NCBI RefSeq assembly: GCF_014489595.1
Contig: NZ_CP060790.1
Coordinates: 4,278,001-4,342,000 of the forward strand
Direction: 5' to 3'
Origin: Paenacidovorax monticola
GTDB taxonomy: Bacteria; Pseudomonadota; Gammaproteobacteria; Burkholderiales; Burkholderiaceae_C
Length of the DNA stretch: 64,000 bases
Of the stretch, positions 26,405-37,239 are shown in pieces; within the stretch, counting starts at the first letter, position 1; every line of letters starts with the position of its first letter. Both the position numbers and the translations under genes were made by a program. Below the pieces are notes generated by a model. The model had not been told where the DNA came from and did no database searches. It worked only from the letters and a program-made list of their open reading frames with translations.

Positions 26405-26885
26405 TCAGATCGCGCGCGTCATGAAGCGGCTGTGGGGATCGGGGCGGTAGCTGCCGAAGGGCGCGCAGTCCGTGAACCCGTGGGCCAGGTACAGGGCGTG
26501 CGCGGGCGCGAAGAAGGGCTGGGTGCCGGTTTCCAGGCTCAGGCGGCGAACGCCCGCGGCCCGGGCCTGCGCGATCACATGGTCCAGCAGGCCGCGCCCG
26601 ATGCCTAGCCCCGCAGCCGTGCCACGGTGCGCATGGACTTGAGCTCGGCGTGCTCCCCGTCGAGCCGCTTGAGCGCGGCCGTGCCAACCAGTTCCTCGCC
26701 ACCTGCCCTGGGCAGCCAGGCCGACCAGAAGCGGATCGCAGGCTGGCGCAGCGCGGCCAGGTCCAGCGCATGCACGCTCTCGGGCGGGGAGACGCGGCGC
26801 ATGTCGGCCAGGTGCTCTTCGAGGAACGCGGCGATGCGCGGGTCGCTGAGGTCGTCCAGCCGGATCTGCATTTCCATGGCGCGCA

Positions 26886-26886
<1 letters not shown>
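26405..26886 (-). pseudogene. GNAT-family N-acetyltransferase inside the urease operon, one-base frameshift
   Basis: The N-terminal part (MEMQIRLDDLSDPRIAAFLEEHL, ESVHALDLAAL, FWSAWLPRAGGEELVGTAAL) leads to the acetyl-CoA loop. The frame breaks in the CCCC run 26609-26612; one more base gives ARLRGLGIGRGLLDHVIAQA, the expected R/Q-x-x-G-x-G/A pyrophosphate loop, then LETGTQPFFAPAHALYLAHG. Restored length is 160 residues. Its ATG (26884-26886) shares a base with the ureC stop, so it is embedded in the operon. Substrate unknown. Confidence 0.75.
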
Positions 26887-28601
<1,715 letters not shown>

Positions 28602-28602
<1 letters not shown>

Positions 28603-28907
28603 CAGAGTGTCCCTTGTACGAGTCCGCGAAAGCCGTAGATGGCGCGTTCGCCCGCGAAGTCCACGAGCTCCACCGTGCGCTGCTGGCCGGGCTCGAAGCG
28701 CACGGCCGTGCCGCTGGCGATGTTCAGCCGCATGCCGCGCGCGGCCGTGCGGTCGAAGTCGAGCGCGCCATTGGTTTCCGCGAAGTGGTAGTGCGAGCCG
28801 ACCTGGATGGGGCGGTCCGCCGTGTTGCGCACGAGCACGCTGAGCGTGCGTCGGCCGGGGTTGAGGGCGTGCTCGCCCGCGTCGGTGATCAGTTCGCCGG
28901 GGATCAT
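28602..28907 (-). CDS. ureB: Urease beta subunit UreB
   Basis: A 101-residue structural subunit. [39 protein letters not shown] and [18 protein letters not shown] are the family signatures. An upstream ATG at 28913 would add two residues. The stop TGA shares a base with the ureC start. Alpha, beta and gamma are separate genes here, as in most bacteria other than Helicobacter. Confidence 0.95.
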
Positions 28908-28933
28908 GGCCATGGCCTTTCGTGGGGGGGCGA

Positions 28934-29521
28934 TCAGGCCATGCGCACCAGCAGCCCCACGCCGAGCAGCGCCGTGCCCAGGCCCGTGGCGAGCGCGATC
29001 CAGCGGTGGCGCGCCACCACGGCCTGGCCGAGCGCAATGCCCGCCGCGTGCAGCGCGGCCGTGCCGAGCAGCATGCCCGCCAGCGCAGCCCACTGGCCGC
29101 TGCCGCCCAGCTCGATGCCATGGGCCGCACCATGGAAGAACGCGAACAGCCCCGTGAGCGCCGCTGCAGCCGCCACGGGCAGGCGGCGGCGCTGCGCCAC
29201 GAGCAGGCCCAGCACGAGCAGCGAGGCCGCGATCATCGGCTCCACGGCTGGCACGGCCACGCCCAGGAAGCCGGCCACGGCACCCACGGCGAGCAGCAGC
29301 ACGAAGGCGAGCGGCGCCATCCACACGGGGCGCACGGCCAGGGCGCTCCACACGCCCACGGCCAGCATGGCGGCCAGGTGGTCCGCGCCCGTGAACGGGT
29401 GCAGCAGGCCATCCACGAAGCCGCCGTGCGCATGCGCCGCGCCGTCGGCGTGGGCCAGGGCCAGCGCGGGCAGGAGCAGGACCGCTGCCGTCGAAGTAAG
29501 GGCGATTGCTTTGTTTTTCAT
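28934..29521 (-). CDS. ureJ: HupE/UreJ-family membrane protein (probable nickel permease)
   Basis: A 195-residue membrane protein with a cleavable-looking N-terminal signal ([23 protein letters not shown]) and six further hydrophobic segments. The family motif [16 protein letters not shown] near residue 41 and the second His/Phe-rich motif [13 protein letters not shown] near 120 are both present; these residues are thought to pass Ni2+. It lies between ureA and ureB, as UreJ does in several proteobacteria, so nickel supply to urease is the likely role. Confidence 0.88.
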   Translation of the reverse strand: MKNKAIALTSTAAVLLLPALALAHADGAAHAHGGFVDGLLHPFTGADHLAAMLAVGVWSALAVRPVWMAPLAFVLLLAVGAVAGFLGVAVPAVEPMIAASLLVLGLLVAQRRRLPVAAAAALTGLFAFFHGAAHGIELGGSGQWAALAGMLLGTAALHAAGIALGQAVVARHRWIALATGLGTALLGVGLLVRMA

Positions 29522-29574
29522 AGCTTTTGGCGCAAGAGAGGAAGGGGCTGGGAGCGAAAAGGGCTTAGATCCGC

Positions 29575-29877
29575 TCAGACGATGGGCTGGTGCACGGTGA
29601 CGAGCTTGGTGCCGTCGGGAAACGTGGCCTCGACCTGGATGTCGGGAATCATCTCGGGCACCCCGTCCATCACGTCGGCGCGCGCGAGCACCGTGCGGCC
29701 TTCGCTCATGAGCTGGGCCACGGTCTTGCCGTCGCGCGCGCCCTCCATGACGGCGGCGGTGATGAGGGCGACGGCCTCGGGATAGTTGAGCTTGAGCCCG
29801 CGCGCGCGGCGGCGTTCGGCCAGCAGCGCGGCGGTGAAGATGAGGAGCTTGTCTTTCTCGCGGGGGGTCAGTTCCAT
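29575..29877 (-). CDS. ureA: Urease gamma subunit UreA
   Basis: A 100-residue subunit. [62 protein letters not shown] and the C-terminal TVHQPI are diagnostic. It is the first gene of this urease operon; ureD, which usually comes directly before it, is 21 kb away at 51228-52058. The upstream 108 bp separates it from the divergent hybrid kinase gene and contains the palindrome at 29938-29953. Confidence 0.96.
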   Translation of the reverse strand: MELTPREKDKLLIFTAALLAERRRARGLKLNYPEAVALITAAVMEGARDGKTVAQLMSEGRTVLARADVMDGVPEMIPDIQVEATFPDGTKLVTVHQPIV

Positions 29878-29937
29878 GGGACACGGTCCGGGAAGAGGGA
29901 ATGCTGCATGGTAGCCAGCAAGCAACGTGCCCGTCCA

Positions 29938-29953
29938 TACGCCAGGTGGCGGA
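29938..29953. promoter_or_regulatory. Candidate operator between ureA and the sensor kinase gene
   Basis: TACGCCAGGTGGCGGA fits the palindrome TACGCCA-N2-TGGCGTA with one mismatch. It lies 61 bp before the ureA ATG and 33 bp before the kinase ATG. The perfect version occurs at 44497-44512 in the dctA-urtA gap. With a LuxR-type regulator gene close by, a shared binding site is plausible but inferred. Confidence 0.55.
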
Positions 29954-29985
29954 CGTGGCATGGAATCTGCACCGTTCTGGGGACC

Positions 29986-32900
29986 ATGCCCGTTTCTACC
30001 GCCACTGCCCAAGCCCTGCCCTCCGACGAAGGGCCCGGCGCGCCCGCACAGCAGGTGGTGAAGGTGCGCCGCGACTACAACGCCTGGGTGGCCACCGAGA
30101 CCATGGAGGACTATGCGCTGCGCTTCACGCCGCAGCGCTTCAGGCGCTGGTCCACGTTCCGCGTGGCCAACACGGCGTTCGGCGCTGCGTCGTTCCTCGT
30201 GCTCGAGGCCGTGGGCGCCACGCTGCTCGTGCAATACGGCTTCCTCAACGCGTTCTGGGCGATCCTGGCCACGGGCTGCATCATCTTCCTGGCGGGGTTG
30301 CCCATCAGCGCCTATGCGGCACGCTACGGCGTGGACATGGACCTGCTCACGCGCGGCGCGGGCTTTGGCTACATCGGCTCGACCATCACTTCGCTGATCT
30401 ACGCCACCTTCACCTTCATCTTCTTCGCGCTCGAGGCGGCGGTGATGGCCTATGCGCTCGAGCTGGCGCTCGACATTCCTCCGCGCTGGGGCTACCTCGT
30501 CTGCGCGCTGGTGGTGATTCCACTGGTCACGCACGGCGTGTCGGCCATCAGCCGGCTGCAGGTGTGGACACAGCCGCTGTGGCTCGTGATGCTCGTGGTG
30601 CCCTTTGTCTACGTGCTGGTGCGCGATCCTGGTGCGTTCGATGGCATCGTGCACTACGGTGGTGAGTCAGGTCGCGCGACGGACTTCAGTCTGCCGCTTT
30701 TTGGTGCGGCGCTCACGGTGGGCATCGCACTCATCACGCAGATGGGCGAGCAGGCCGACTACCTGCGCTTCATGCCTGCGCGCGAGCGCACGGGCCGCTG
30801 GCGCTGGTGGATGGGTGTGCTCGTCGGGGGGCCGGGCTGGGTGGTTCTGGGCGTGGTCAAGATGCTGGGCGGCGCGCTGCTGGCCTACCTGGCCATCACG
30901 CACATGGTGCCCGTGGAGCGCGCGGTGGACCCGAACCAGATGTACCTTGCCGCCTACGAGTACGTGTTCCCGCACTACGGCTGGGCGGTGGCCGCCACGG
31001 CGTTGTTCGTGGTGGTGTCGCAGGTCAAGATCAACGTGACCAACGCCTACGCGGGTTCGCTCGCGTGGAGCAACTTCTTCTCGCGCCTCACGCACAGCCA
31101 CCCGGGGCGCGTGGTGTGGGTGGTGTTCAACACGCTCATCGCCTTCATGCTCATGGAGATGAACGTGTTCCGCGCGCTGGGCGAGGTGCTGGGGTTGTAC
31201 TCCAACATCGCCATCGCCTGGATCATGGCCGTGGTAGCCGACCTCGTCGTCAACAAACCGCTGGGCCTGTCGCCGCGCGGCATCGAGTTCAAGCGCGCGC
31301 ACCTGTACGACGTGAATCCGGTGGGCGTGGGCGCGATGGCGCTCGCATCGGCCGTGTCCATCATGGCGCACCTGGGGCTGTTCGGCCCGCTCGCGCAGGC
31401 GTTCTCGGCCGTGATCGCGATGGCCGTGGCCTTCGCTGCGTCGCCGCTCATCGCCTGGGGGACGCGCGGGCGCTACTACCTGGCCCGCGCGCCCGAAGCG
31501 CCCTCGGGCTGCGGCGCCGGGGGCGCCTGGCGCGTGCAGCGCTGCGTGGTGTGCGAGCGCGAGTACGAAGGGCCCGACATGGCCCATTGCCCCGCATACC
31601 GCGGTGCCATCTGCTCGCTGTGCTGCACGCTCGACGCGCGCTGCGGCGACCTGTGCAAGCCCCATGCGCACCTGGCCGCGCAGTGGGCGGGTGCGTTGCG
31701 CTGGGTGCTGCCGCGCACGGTGTGGCGCTCGCTCGACAAGGGACTGGGGCATTTCCTGCTGCTCATGCTGGTGATCGCGCCCGTGCTCGCGGCCGTGTTC
31801 GGGCTGCTGTATCACCAGGAGCTGCAGACGATCGCGCGCGCGTTGCCGGGGCCGGCCGCGCAGGCCGCTCCCGAGGCGCTGTCCGCGCTGCGCTCGGGCC
31901 TGCTCAAGGCCTACCTGGCGCTGCTCGTGATCTCGGGCATCGTGGCCTGGTGGCTGGTGCTGGCGCACCAGAGCCGGCGCGTGGCGCAGGAGGAGTCGAA
32001 CCGCCAGACGGGCTTGCTCGTGCGCGAGATCGCGCTGCACAGGCGCACCGACGAGGCGCTGCAGAAGGCCCGCGCCGCCGCCGAGGATGCGCGGGCCGTG
32101 GCCGAGCAGGCGCGCAAGCAGGCGGAAGACGCGCGCGCCCTGGCCGACCAGGCCAACCAGGCCAAGAGCCGCTACATCAGCGCTATCAGCCACGAGCTGC
32201 GCACCCCGCTCAACAGCATCCTGGGCTATGCGCAGCTCATGGGCGAGGATGCCCAGGTGCCGCCGCACCGCCGCCAGGCCGTGAACGTGATCCTGCGCGG
32301 CGGCGAGCACCTGCTTTCGCTCATCGAGGGCACGCTCGACATCGCGCGCATCGAGTCGGGCAAGCTCGCGCTCGACGTGCAGCCCATGCGCTTCGCCGAC
32401 GGGCTGCATGAGATGGCGGGCATGTTCGAGTTGCAGGCCGCGGCCAAGGGGCTCGCGTTCCGTTTCGACGTGCAGGGCCAGATCCCCGAGGTGGTGCGCG
32501 CCGACGAAAAGCGCCTGCGCCAGATCCTCTTCAACCTGCTGGGCAACGCCGTCAAGTACACGGCCGAGGGCCAGGTGACGCTGCGTGTGCGCTATGCGCG
32601 CGAAATCGCGCGCATCGCCGTGGAAGACACCGGCCCGGGCTTGCAGCCGGCCGAGGCCGAGCGCGTCTTCGAGCCCTTCGAGCGGGGCTCGGGTGTCGGC
32701 CCGGGCGGGGCCGCGCCCGGCGCCGGCCTGGGCCTCACCATGGCGAAGATGCTCACCGCCCTCATGGGCGGCGAGATCGGGCTGAGCAGCGTGCCCGGCC
32801 AGGGCTCGGTGTTCCAGGTCACGCTGTTCCTGCCCGAGGTGCGGGGCGGCGGCGCGCAGGCCCTGCCCGCGCCGCGCCGCGCGCGCCGGGGCTATCTGGG

Positions 32901-33549
32901 CGAGCGCCGGCGCATCCTCGTGGTGGACAACGAAGAGGCCGACCGCGATCTGCTCATGCATGTGCTGGGGCCGCTGGGCTTCGAACTGCGCCAGGCCGCC
33001 AGCGGCCACGACGCGCTGGACCTTCTCGCCACGGGCTACCGGCCGCATGCGGTGCTCATGGACCTGGCCATGCCCGGCATCGACGGATGGGAGACGCTGC
33101 GGCGCATGCGCCAGATGGGACTGGCGCTGCAGGGGCCGGACGGCATCCACTGCGCCATCGTCTCGGCCAACGCCTTCGACAAGGGGCTGGAGAACGATGC
33201 GGGCATCACGCCCGGCGATTTCTTCGTCAAGCCCGTGCGCCACAGCGAGCTGCTCGACTGGCTGGAGCAGCGCCTGGAGCTGGCGTGGACCGAGACCGCC
33301 ACACCGGCCACGCCCGCGCCGCGCGTCGCCGCGCCGCCGCAGGGCGGCCCCGACGCGGCCTCGCTCGCGGCGCTGGAGCAGAGCGTGGCGCTGGGCTACT
33401 ACCGAGGCATCATGAACACGCTCGACGAGATCGAGCGCAGCCAGCCCGCGCATGCGGATTTCGTGGAGCGGTTGCGCGCACTGGCGCGGCAGTTCCAGTT
33501 CGAGGCCATGGGCCGCATCATCTCTCAGGCACGCCATGCAGCCTCTTGA
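29986..33549 (+). CDS. Hybrid histidine kinase with N-terminal NCS1 permease-like domain
   Basis: A 1187-residue membrane sensor. Residues about 25-490 have around 12 hydrophobic segments and resemble the NCS1 cytosine/purine/allantoin permeases ([40 protein letters not shown]). A Cys-rich module follows (about 519-556), then two more helices, a coiled coil (670-725), HisKA with H in [14 protein letters not shown] (about 736), HATPase_c ([28 protein letters not shown]) and a receiver domain (about 972-1095, LMDLAMPG). The tail has a short helical segment. The plan recalls CbrA, a transporter fused to a kinase. It is divergent from ureA and overlaps its response-regulator gene by 14 bp. A urea- or nucleobase-related ligand is inferred from context only. 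Confidence 0.88.
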   Translation: MPVSTATAQALPSDEGPGAPAQQVVKVRRDYNAWVATETMEDYALRFTPQRFRRWSTFRVANTAFGAASFLVLEAVGATLLVQYGFLNAFWAILATGCIIFLAGLPISAYAARYGVDMDLLTRGAGFGYIGSTITSLIYATFTFIFFALEAAVMAYALELALDIPPRWGYLVCALVVIPLVTHGVSAISRLQVWTQPLWLVMLVVPFVYVLVRDPGAFDGIVHYGGESGRATDFSLPLFGAALTVGIALITQMGEQADYLRFMPARERTGRWRWWMGVLVGGPGWVVLGVVKMLGGALLAYLAITHMVPVERAVDPNQMYLAAYEYVFPHYGWAVAATALFVVVSQVKINVTNAYAGSLAWSNFFSRLTHSHPGRVVWVVFNTLIAFMLMEMNVFRALGEVLGLYSNIAIAWIMAVVADLVVNKPLGLSPRGIEFKRAHLYDVNPVGVGAMALASAVSIMAHLGLFGPLAQAFSAVIAMAVAFAASPLIAWGTRGRYYLARAPEAPSGCGAGGAWRVQRCVVCEREYEGPDMAHCPAYRGAICSLCCTLDARCGDLCKPHAHLAAQWAGALRWVLPRTVWRSLDKGLGHFLLLMLVIAPVLAAVFGLLYHQELQTIARALPGPAAQAAPEALSALRSGLLKAYLALLVISGIVAWWLVLAHQSRRVAQEESNRQTGLLVREIALHRRTDEALQKARAAAEDARAVAEQARKQAEDARALADQANQAKSRYISAISHELRTPLNSILGYAQLMGEDAQVPPHRRQAVNVILRGGEHLLSLIEGTLDIARIESGKLALDVQPMRFADGLHEMAGMFELQAAAKGLAFRFDVQGQIPEVVRADEKRLRQILFNLLGNAVKYTAEGQVTLRVRYAREIARIAVEDTGPGLQPAEAERVFEPFERGSGVGPGGAAPGAGLGLTMAKMLTALMGGEIGLSSVPGQGSVFQVTLFLPEVRGGGAQALPAPRRARRGYLGERRRILVVDNEEADRDLLMHVLGPLGFELRQAASGHDALDLLATGYRPHAVLMDLAMPGIDGWETLRRMRQMGLALQGPDGIHCAIVSANAFDKGLENDAGITPGDFFVKPVRHSELLDWLEQRLELAWTETATPATPAPRVAAPPQGGPDAASLAALEQSVALGYYRGIMNTLDEIERSQPAHADFVERLRALARQFQFEAMGRIISQARHAAS

Positions 33550-34534
33550 CGCTTCCTTCCTCGACCGCCAGGGCGGCGCCGTGGTGCTCATCGTGGACGA
33601 CGTGCCCGACAACCTGGCCGTGCTGCACGATGCGCTCGACGAGTCGGGCTACACCGTGCTCGTGGCCACGGGCGGCGAGGCGGCGCTGGCCCGTGCCGCC
33701 CAGGCGCTGCCCGACATCGTGCTGCTCGACGCGATGATGCCGGGCATGGACGGCTTCGAGGTGGCGCGGCGCCTCAAGGCCGGCGCGGCCACGGCGCACA
33801 TTCCCATCATCTTCATGACGGGACTGACCGAGACCGAGCACCTCGTTGCCGCGCTGGAGGCCGGCGGCGTGGACTACGTGACCAAGCCCATCAAGCCCAA
33901 GGAGGTGCTCGCGCGCATGGGCGTGCACCTGGGCGGCGCGCGGCGCGCGCGCGAGACCGCGCAGCACGCGGGCCAGGCGCGCAACGCGCTCGACGCCTTC
34001 GGCTACGCGAGCATCACGGTGCGCGTGGCCGATGGCCGCCTGCTGTGGCAGACGCCGCTCGCGCGCGAGCTGCTGGCGCGCTACTGCGGCCCGGGCTGGC
34101 ACCAGCAGGTGCCGCCGGACGTGGCCGAGTGGCTGCGGCGCGTGCACGGCATCGCGCACACGCTGCACGAGCCGCCGCGCTTCGCGCTGGAGCAGGGCGC
34201 GCGGCGCCTGGCCTTCCACCTGCACCAGCAGACGGGCGACGGGGCCGAGGGAGACGGCGAATGGCTGGTCGTGATGCGCGAGGAGTCGGACGTGGCGGCC
34301 ATCGAGGCCATGAGCCTGTCGTTCAAGCTCACGGCGCGCGAAGCCGAGGTGCTGTACTGGGTGGCCAAGGGCAAGATCAACCGCGACATCGGCGACATCC
34401 TGGGCGCGAGCCCGGCCACGGTGAAGAAGCACCTGGAGCGCGTGTACGCCAAGCTGGGCGTGGAGACGCGGACGGCGGCGGCGGGGATGGCGCTGGGGAG
34501 GCTGCGCCAGCTGCAGCCGGGGTTCCTGGCGTGA
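33536..34534 (+). CDS. LuxR-family response regulator
   Basis: A 332-residue partner of the hybrid kinase; its ATG lies 14 bp inside the kinase gene. The receiver domain (about 15-130) has LIVDDVPDNLAVL, the phospho-acceptor Asp at about 65 in LLDAMMPGMDG, and the Lys of VDYVTKPIKPKE. The middle (about 140-255) resembles a PAS-like sensor. The C-terminal LuxR HTH has SFKLTAREAEVLYWVAKG and ASPATVKKHLERVYAKLGV. Length and order match regulators that couple a receiver to an extra sensing region. Candidate targets are the palindromes at 29938 and 44497. Confidence 0.92.
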   Translation: MQPLDASFLDRQGGAVVLIVDDVPDNLAVLHDALDESGYTVLVATGGEAALARAAQALPDIVLLDAMMPGMDGFEVARRLKAGAATAHIPIIFMTGLTETEHLVAALEAGGVDYVTKPIKPKEVLARMGVHLGGARRARETAQHAGQARNALDAFGYASITVRVADGRLLWQTPLARELLARYCGPGWHQQVPPDVAEWLRRVHGIAHTLHEPPRFALEQGARRLAFHLHQQTGDGAEGDGEWLVVMREESDVAAIEAMSLSFKLTAREAEVLYWVAKGKINRDIGDILGASPATVKKHLERVYAKLGVETRTAAAGMALGRLRQLQPGFLA

Positions 34535-34645
34535 AGCGGCTGGCCAGGCGCGGCCCGTGGCGCGGGCCCGCCTGCGGGAGTGGCAAAGCAGAGGGTGGCA
34601 CCTGCCTGAAACCCGTACCGGGTTCCTGGCCAGTTGCCTTGCGCC

Positions 34646-35338
34646 TTACATGCCCAGCGAGCGCAGCAGCTCTTCCGTATCGCTGGCCGTGGCAGGAGAG
34701 GGCGGCGTCGCAGCGGGGGCGGCGTGCTGATGGGCCTGGGCCATGAGCTTGTCAGGGTCGGGGCGCTCCTGCGGCTCGAAGTCCAGCACCTTGATGAACT
34801 CGGTGCGGTCGATGGCCAACTCCAGGTAGAAGATGTTGTTGGTGGCCGTGTAGAAGGTCACGCGCCGGGCCTCGGGCTTGTCCAGGTTGGCGTCCACGCT
34901 CAGCACCACCTGCTGGTTCAGCACCAGCATCTTGGGCTGGTTCTGCGTGATGTGGGTCTGCAGTTCGCGGCGCACCTTGCCGGTGAAGTCGCCCACCACC
35001 TGGTTCATCAGCTCGCCCATCACGTTGCTCACCTCGTCCGACGTGAACGAGCTGGCCAGGTCTTCCTTCGCCATGCCCATGCTCAGCAGGTAGCTCTGGT
35101 AGATCTCCATCGCGGCCTGGGCCGAGAAATTGATGATGACCAGGCCCGAGAAGCCGCCGTCGAACAGCACGAAGCAGCCGATGTCGGGCTTCAGGCAGGT
35201 CTTGGTGATGCGCTGGACCATGCCCGAGTAGTGGACGGGGCTCTGGGTGGCCACGGAGAGGACCCGGGTCACGGAGTTGCACAGGCTGACCAGCAGGTCC
35301 TCGGTGCCATAGACGACAGGGTTTTGTTGCACGCTCAT
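34646..35338 (-). CDS. DUF3334 family protein (CheX/CheC-like)
   Basis: A 230-residue protein. After MSVQQNPVVYGTEDLLVSLC it has a region (about 75-125) with SSFTSDEVSNVMGELMNQVV, which recalls the S/D-x3-E-x2-N-x3 phosphatase helix of CheC/CheX, and a second half with VVLSVDANLDKPEARRVTF. The C-terminal 35 residues are Ala/Pro-rich. I assign DUF3334 from these features. No chemotaxis genes are nearby; a link to the adjacent two-component system is possible but unproven. Start ATG 35336-35338. Confidence 0.7.
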   Translation of the reverse strand: MSVQQNPVVYGTEDLLVSLCNSVTRVLSVATQSPVHYSGMVQRITKTCLKPDIGCFVLFDGGFSGLVIINFSAQAAMEIYQSYLLSMGMAKEDLASSFTSDEVSNVMGELMNQVVGDFTGKVRRELQTHITQNQPKMLVLNQQVVLSVDANLDKPEARRVTFYTATNNIFYLELAIDRTEFIKVLDFEPQERPDPDKLMAQAHQHAAPAATPPSPATASDTEELLRSLGM

Positions 35339-35388
35339 GGGGGCAAAAGGGAGAGGGGTGGGCGAAAAAGGGGAGGATGCACCAGGCG

Positions 35389-36069
35389 CTACTTGCCGGG
35401 GCTGGCGTCGGAGATGCGCCGGGCGTACACGGCGAGCACGATGCGCTCGGAGTGCACCAGGTATTCGTTCAGTGTGGCGGCGGCTTCCTGCAGCTTGCCG
35501 GCCTCGAACAGCTCGACGATCTTCACGTTCATGTCCACGTAGGGCGCGTGCAGGAACTCGGGATCGTTCAGCAGCCCGAAGGCCAGGCGCAGCTCGGCGA
35601 GGATGTGCGAGAACATCACGTTCAGACGCTCGCTGTCGGCCAGTTCGACGATGGCCATGTGGAATTCCATGTTGGCCGTGCCCACGCCCTGCCAGTCGGC
35701 GGCTTCGCGGCAGCGCAGCGCCATGTCCACCGCGTCGCGCAGGTGCTTCTTGGCGGGGTGGCGCGGGTAGGCCTGGGCGAGTGCCTGGCATTCGATGAGC
35801 CGGCGCACGCGGTAGATGTCGATGATCGCCGCGATGCTCGGAATGGCCACCGATACGCCCCGGTTGGGCTCGTGCTTGAGAAGGCCTTCCTTCGTCAGCA
35901 GCCGGAACACCTCGCGCAGCGTGTTGCGCGAGATGTCCAGACTTTCGCTCAGGGCCGCCTCCGAGAGGCGCTGGCCGGGCGAGAACTCCCCATGCACGAT
36001 TTTCTGGCGGATCAGTTCCGCCATGCGGTCGTTGAGGCTCTGGGCGTTGTTCGGAAGCTCGGATGTCAT
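35389..36069 (-). CDS. GntR-family regulator, FadR/FCD subfamily
   Basis: A 226-residue repressor. The winged HTH (about 12-78) contains LIRQKIVHGEFSPGQRLSEA and SLDISRNTLREVFRLL. The FCD effector domain (about 85-215) has the metal-site His residues (ANMEFHMAIVELA). It is divergent from the DUF969-DUF979-pcp-pxp operon, the usual place for its local regulator. The palindrome TTTGTTG-N2-CAACAAA at 36271-36286 in the shared gap is a good candidate site. Ligand probably 5-oxoproline or a related metabolite, by context only. Confidence 0.9.
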   Translation of the reverse strand: MTSELPNNAQSLNDRMAELIRQKIVHGEFSPGQRLSEAALSESLDISRNTLREVFRLLTKEGLLKHEPNRGVSVAIPSIAAIIDIYRVRRLIECQALAQAYPRHPAKKHLRDAVDMALRCREAADWQGVGTANMEFHMAIVELADSERLNVMFSHILAELRLAFGLLNDPEFLHAPYVDMNVKIVELFEAGKLQEAAATLNEYLVHSERIVLAVYARRISDASPGK

Positions 36070-36270
36070 GCCGGAATGGTAGGGGCGCGTGCGCGCTGTC
36101 GGGTGTTCACGATTTGTAGCAGATTTCGCGCCGCGTGCGGCCCAGGTGGCGCCCGCAGTACGCGCGAGGCGCTCCCTGGCCGCGGCGCAACGCCGTTTCT
36201 ACGGGTTTCTACGGGTGTGTGGTCTGCCTTTTTGTTGGGCAAAATTACAAAATCGTGAAACAACTTGATG

Positions 36271-36286
36271 TTTGTTGTTCAACAAA
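36271..36286. promoter_or_regulatory. Candidate GntR operator
   Basis: A perfect inverted repeat TTTGTTG-TT-CAACAAA, fitting the TNGT-Nn-ACNA pattern of FadR-type GntR proteins. It lies about 200 bp upstream of the GntR ATG and 217 bp upstream of the DUF969 ATG, in the AT-rich block where promoters are expected. Confidence 0.55.
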
Positions 36287-36362
36287 ACAAAAACATTTGC
36301 CAGTCGATTGTGTTTGTTTTGTTGATTGATCTGGCATGCAAGTTGCATCGCGGGTTGCCGCC

Positions 36363-36452
36363 GCAGCGGTCGGCCAGGGCCACGGAGTTCGCAAGGCTTC
36401 CTGGCCGTGGCCGCTGCCGGTGGGGGTTCTGGGGTGTGCCGCAGCCTGTGCG
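36363..36452 (+). promoter_or_regulatory. Structured 5' leader of the pxp operon
   Basis: GCAGCGG-T-CGGCCAGG (36363-36378) pairs with CCTGGCCG-TGG-CCGCTGC (36400-36417), giving a 15-bp stem with a small internal loop. A second hairpin GCCGCA-GCCTG-TGCGGC follows at about 36436-36452. No T run follows, so it is not a simple terminator. It lies 50-140 nt before the DUF969 start. Confidence 0.45.
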
Positions 36453-36502
36453 GCGTGCCGCGGCGGCCCGGGCTGTGTCTGTGTGCTCAATGAAGGATCA
36501 AC

Positions 36503-37237
36503 ATGCTTAGTGACGTCAATCTGTGGCCGCTCATCGGGGTGGCCGTCATCATCGCGGGGTTCATCCTGCGGTTCAATCCGATGCTGGTCGTGATCGTCAC
36601 GGCCATTGCCACGGCGTTCGCCGCGGGCTTTCCGGCCGACAAGATCCTCGCGACCATCGGCACCGGTTTCATCAAGACGCGCAACCTGCCGCTCATCATC
36701 CTGCTGCCGCTGGCGGTGATCGGACTGCTTGAGCGCCACGGCCTGCGCCAGCATGCGCAGCGCTGGATCAGCAGCATCCAATCCGCCACGGCCGGCCGCC
36801 TGCTCATCGTCTACCTGGCCGCGCGCCAGCTCACGGCGGCAGTGGGCCTGACCAGCCTGGGCGGCCACCCGCAGATGGTGCGCCCGCTGCTCGCACCCAT
36901 GGCTGAGGGCGCCACCGAGGCGCGCTACGGCAAGCTGTCCGAGCGCATCCGCCACAAGCTGCGCGCCTTCTCGGCCGCCACCGACAACGTGGGCCTGTTC
37001 TTCGGCGAGGACATCTTCGTGGCCTTTGGCGCCATCGTGCTCATGACCACCTTCCTGCATGAGGCGGGCATCGACGTGGAGCCCATCCATGTGGCGCTGT
37101 GGGGCATTCCCACCGCGGTCTGCGCGTTCGTGATCCACGCGGTGCGCCTGTACCGCCTCGACAGGACGCTGGAGCGCGAACTGGCCCAGCATGCGGCCGC
37201 CTCGTCCACCGCCGCCACGGCCACCAAGGGAGCCTGA
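36503..37237 (+). CDS. DUF969 domain membrane protein
   Basis: A 244-residue inner-membrane protein with about six hydrophobic segments, starting [40 protein letters not shown] and [22 protein letters not shown] are conserved-looking. DUF969 and DUF979 proteins occur as a pair, often beside pcp and pxp genes, and are thought to form a transporter, perhaps for 5-oxoproline or pyroglutamyl peptides. A good Shine-Dalgarno (AAGGA) is seven bases before the ATG. First gene of the operon. Confidence 0.88.
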   Translation: MLSDVNLWPLIGVAVIIAGFILRFNPMLVVIVTAIATAFAAGFPADKILATIGTGFIKTRNLPLIILLPLAVIGLLERHGLRQHAQRWISSIQSATAGRLLIVYLAARQLTAAVGLTSLGGHPQMVRPLLAPMAEGATEARYGKLSERIRHKLRAFSAATDNVGLFFGEDIFVAFGAIVLMTTFLHEAGIDVEPIHVALWGIPTAVCAFVIHAVRLYRLDRTLERELAQHAAASSTAATATKGA

Positions 37238-37239
37238 GC

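Larger units (their letters stand above)
36070..36502. other. GntR-pxp intergenic region
   Basis: 433 bases without a gene. The left half is GC-rich; 36225-36340 is strikingly AT-rich with many TTGTT/AACAA blocks and probably holds both promoters and the operator. 36360-36455 is GC-rich and can form two strong hairpins. The DUF969 ribosome-binding site AAGGA is at 36493. Confidence 0.6.

Noticed and set aside
30667..33612. Minus-strand 981-residue open frame antisense to the hybrid kinase
   Set aside because: Low-complexity Arg/His/Gln-rich translation with no domain; the opposite strand is a complete kinase.
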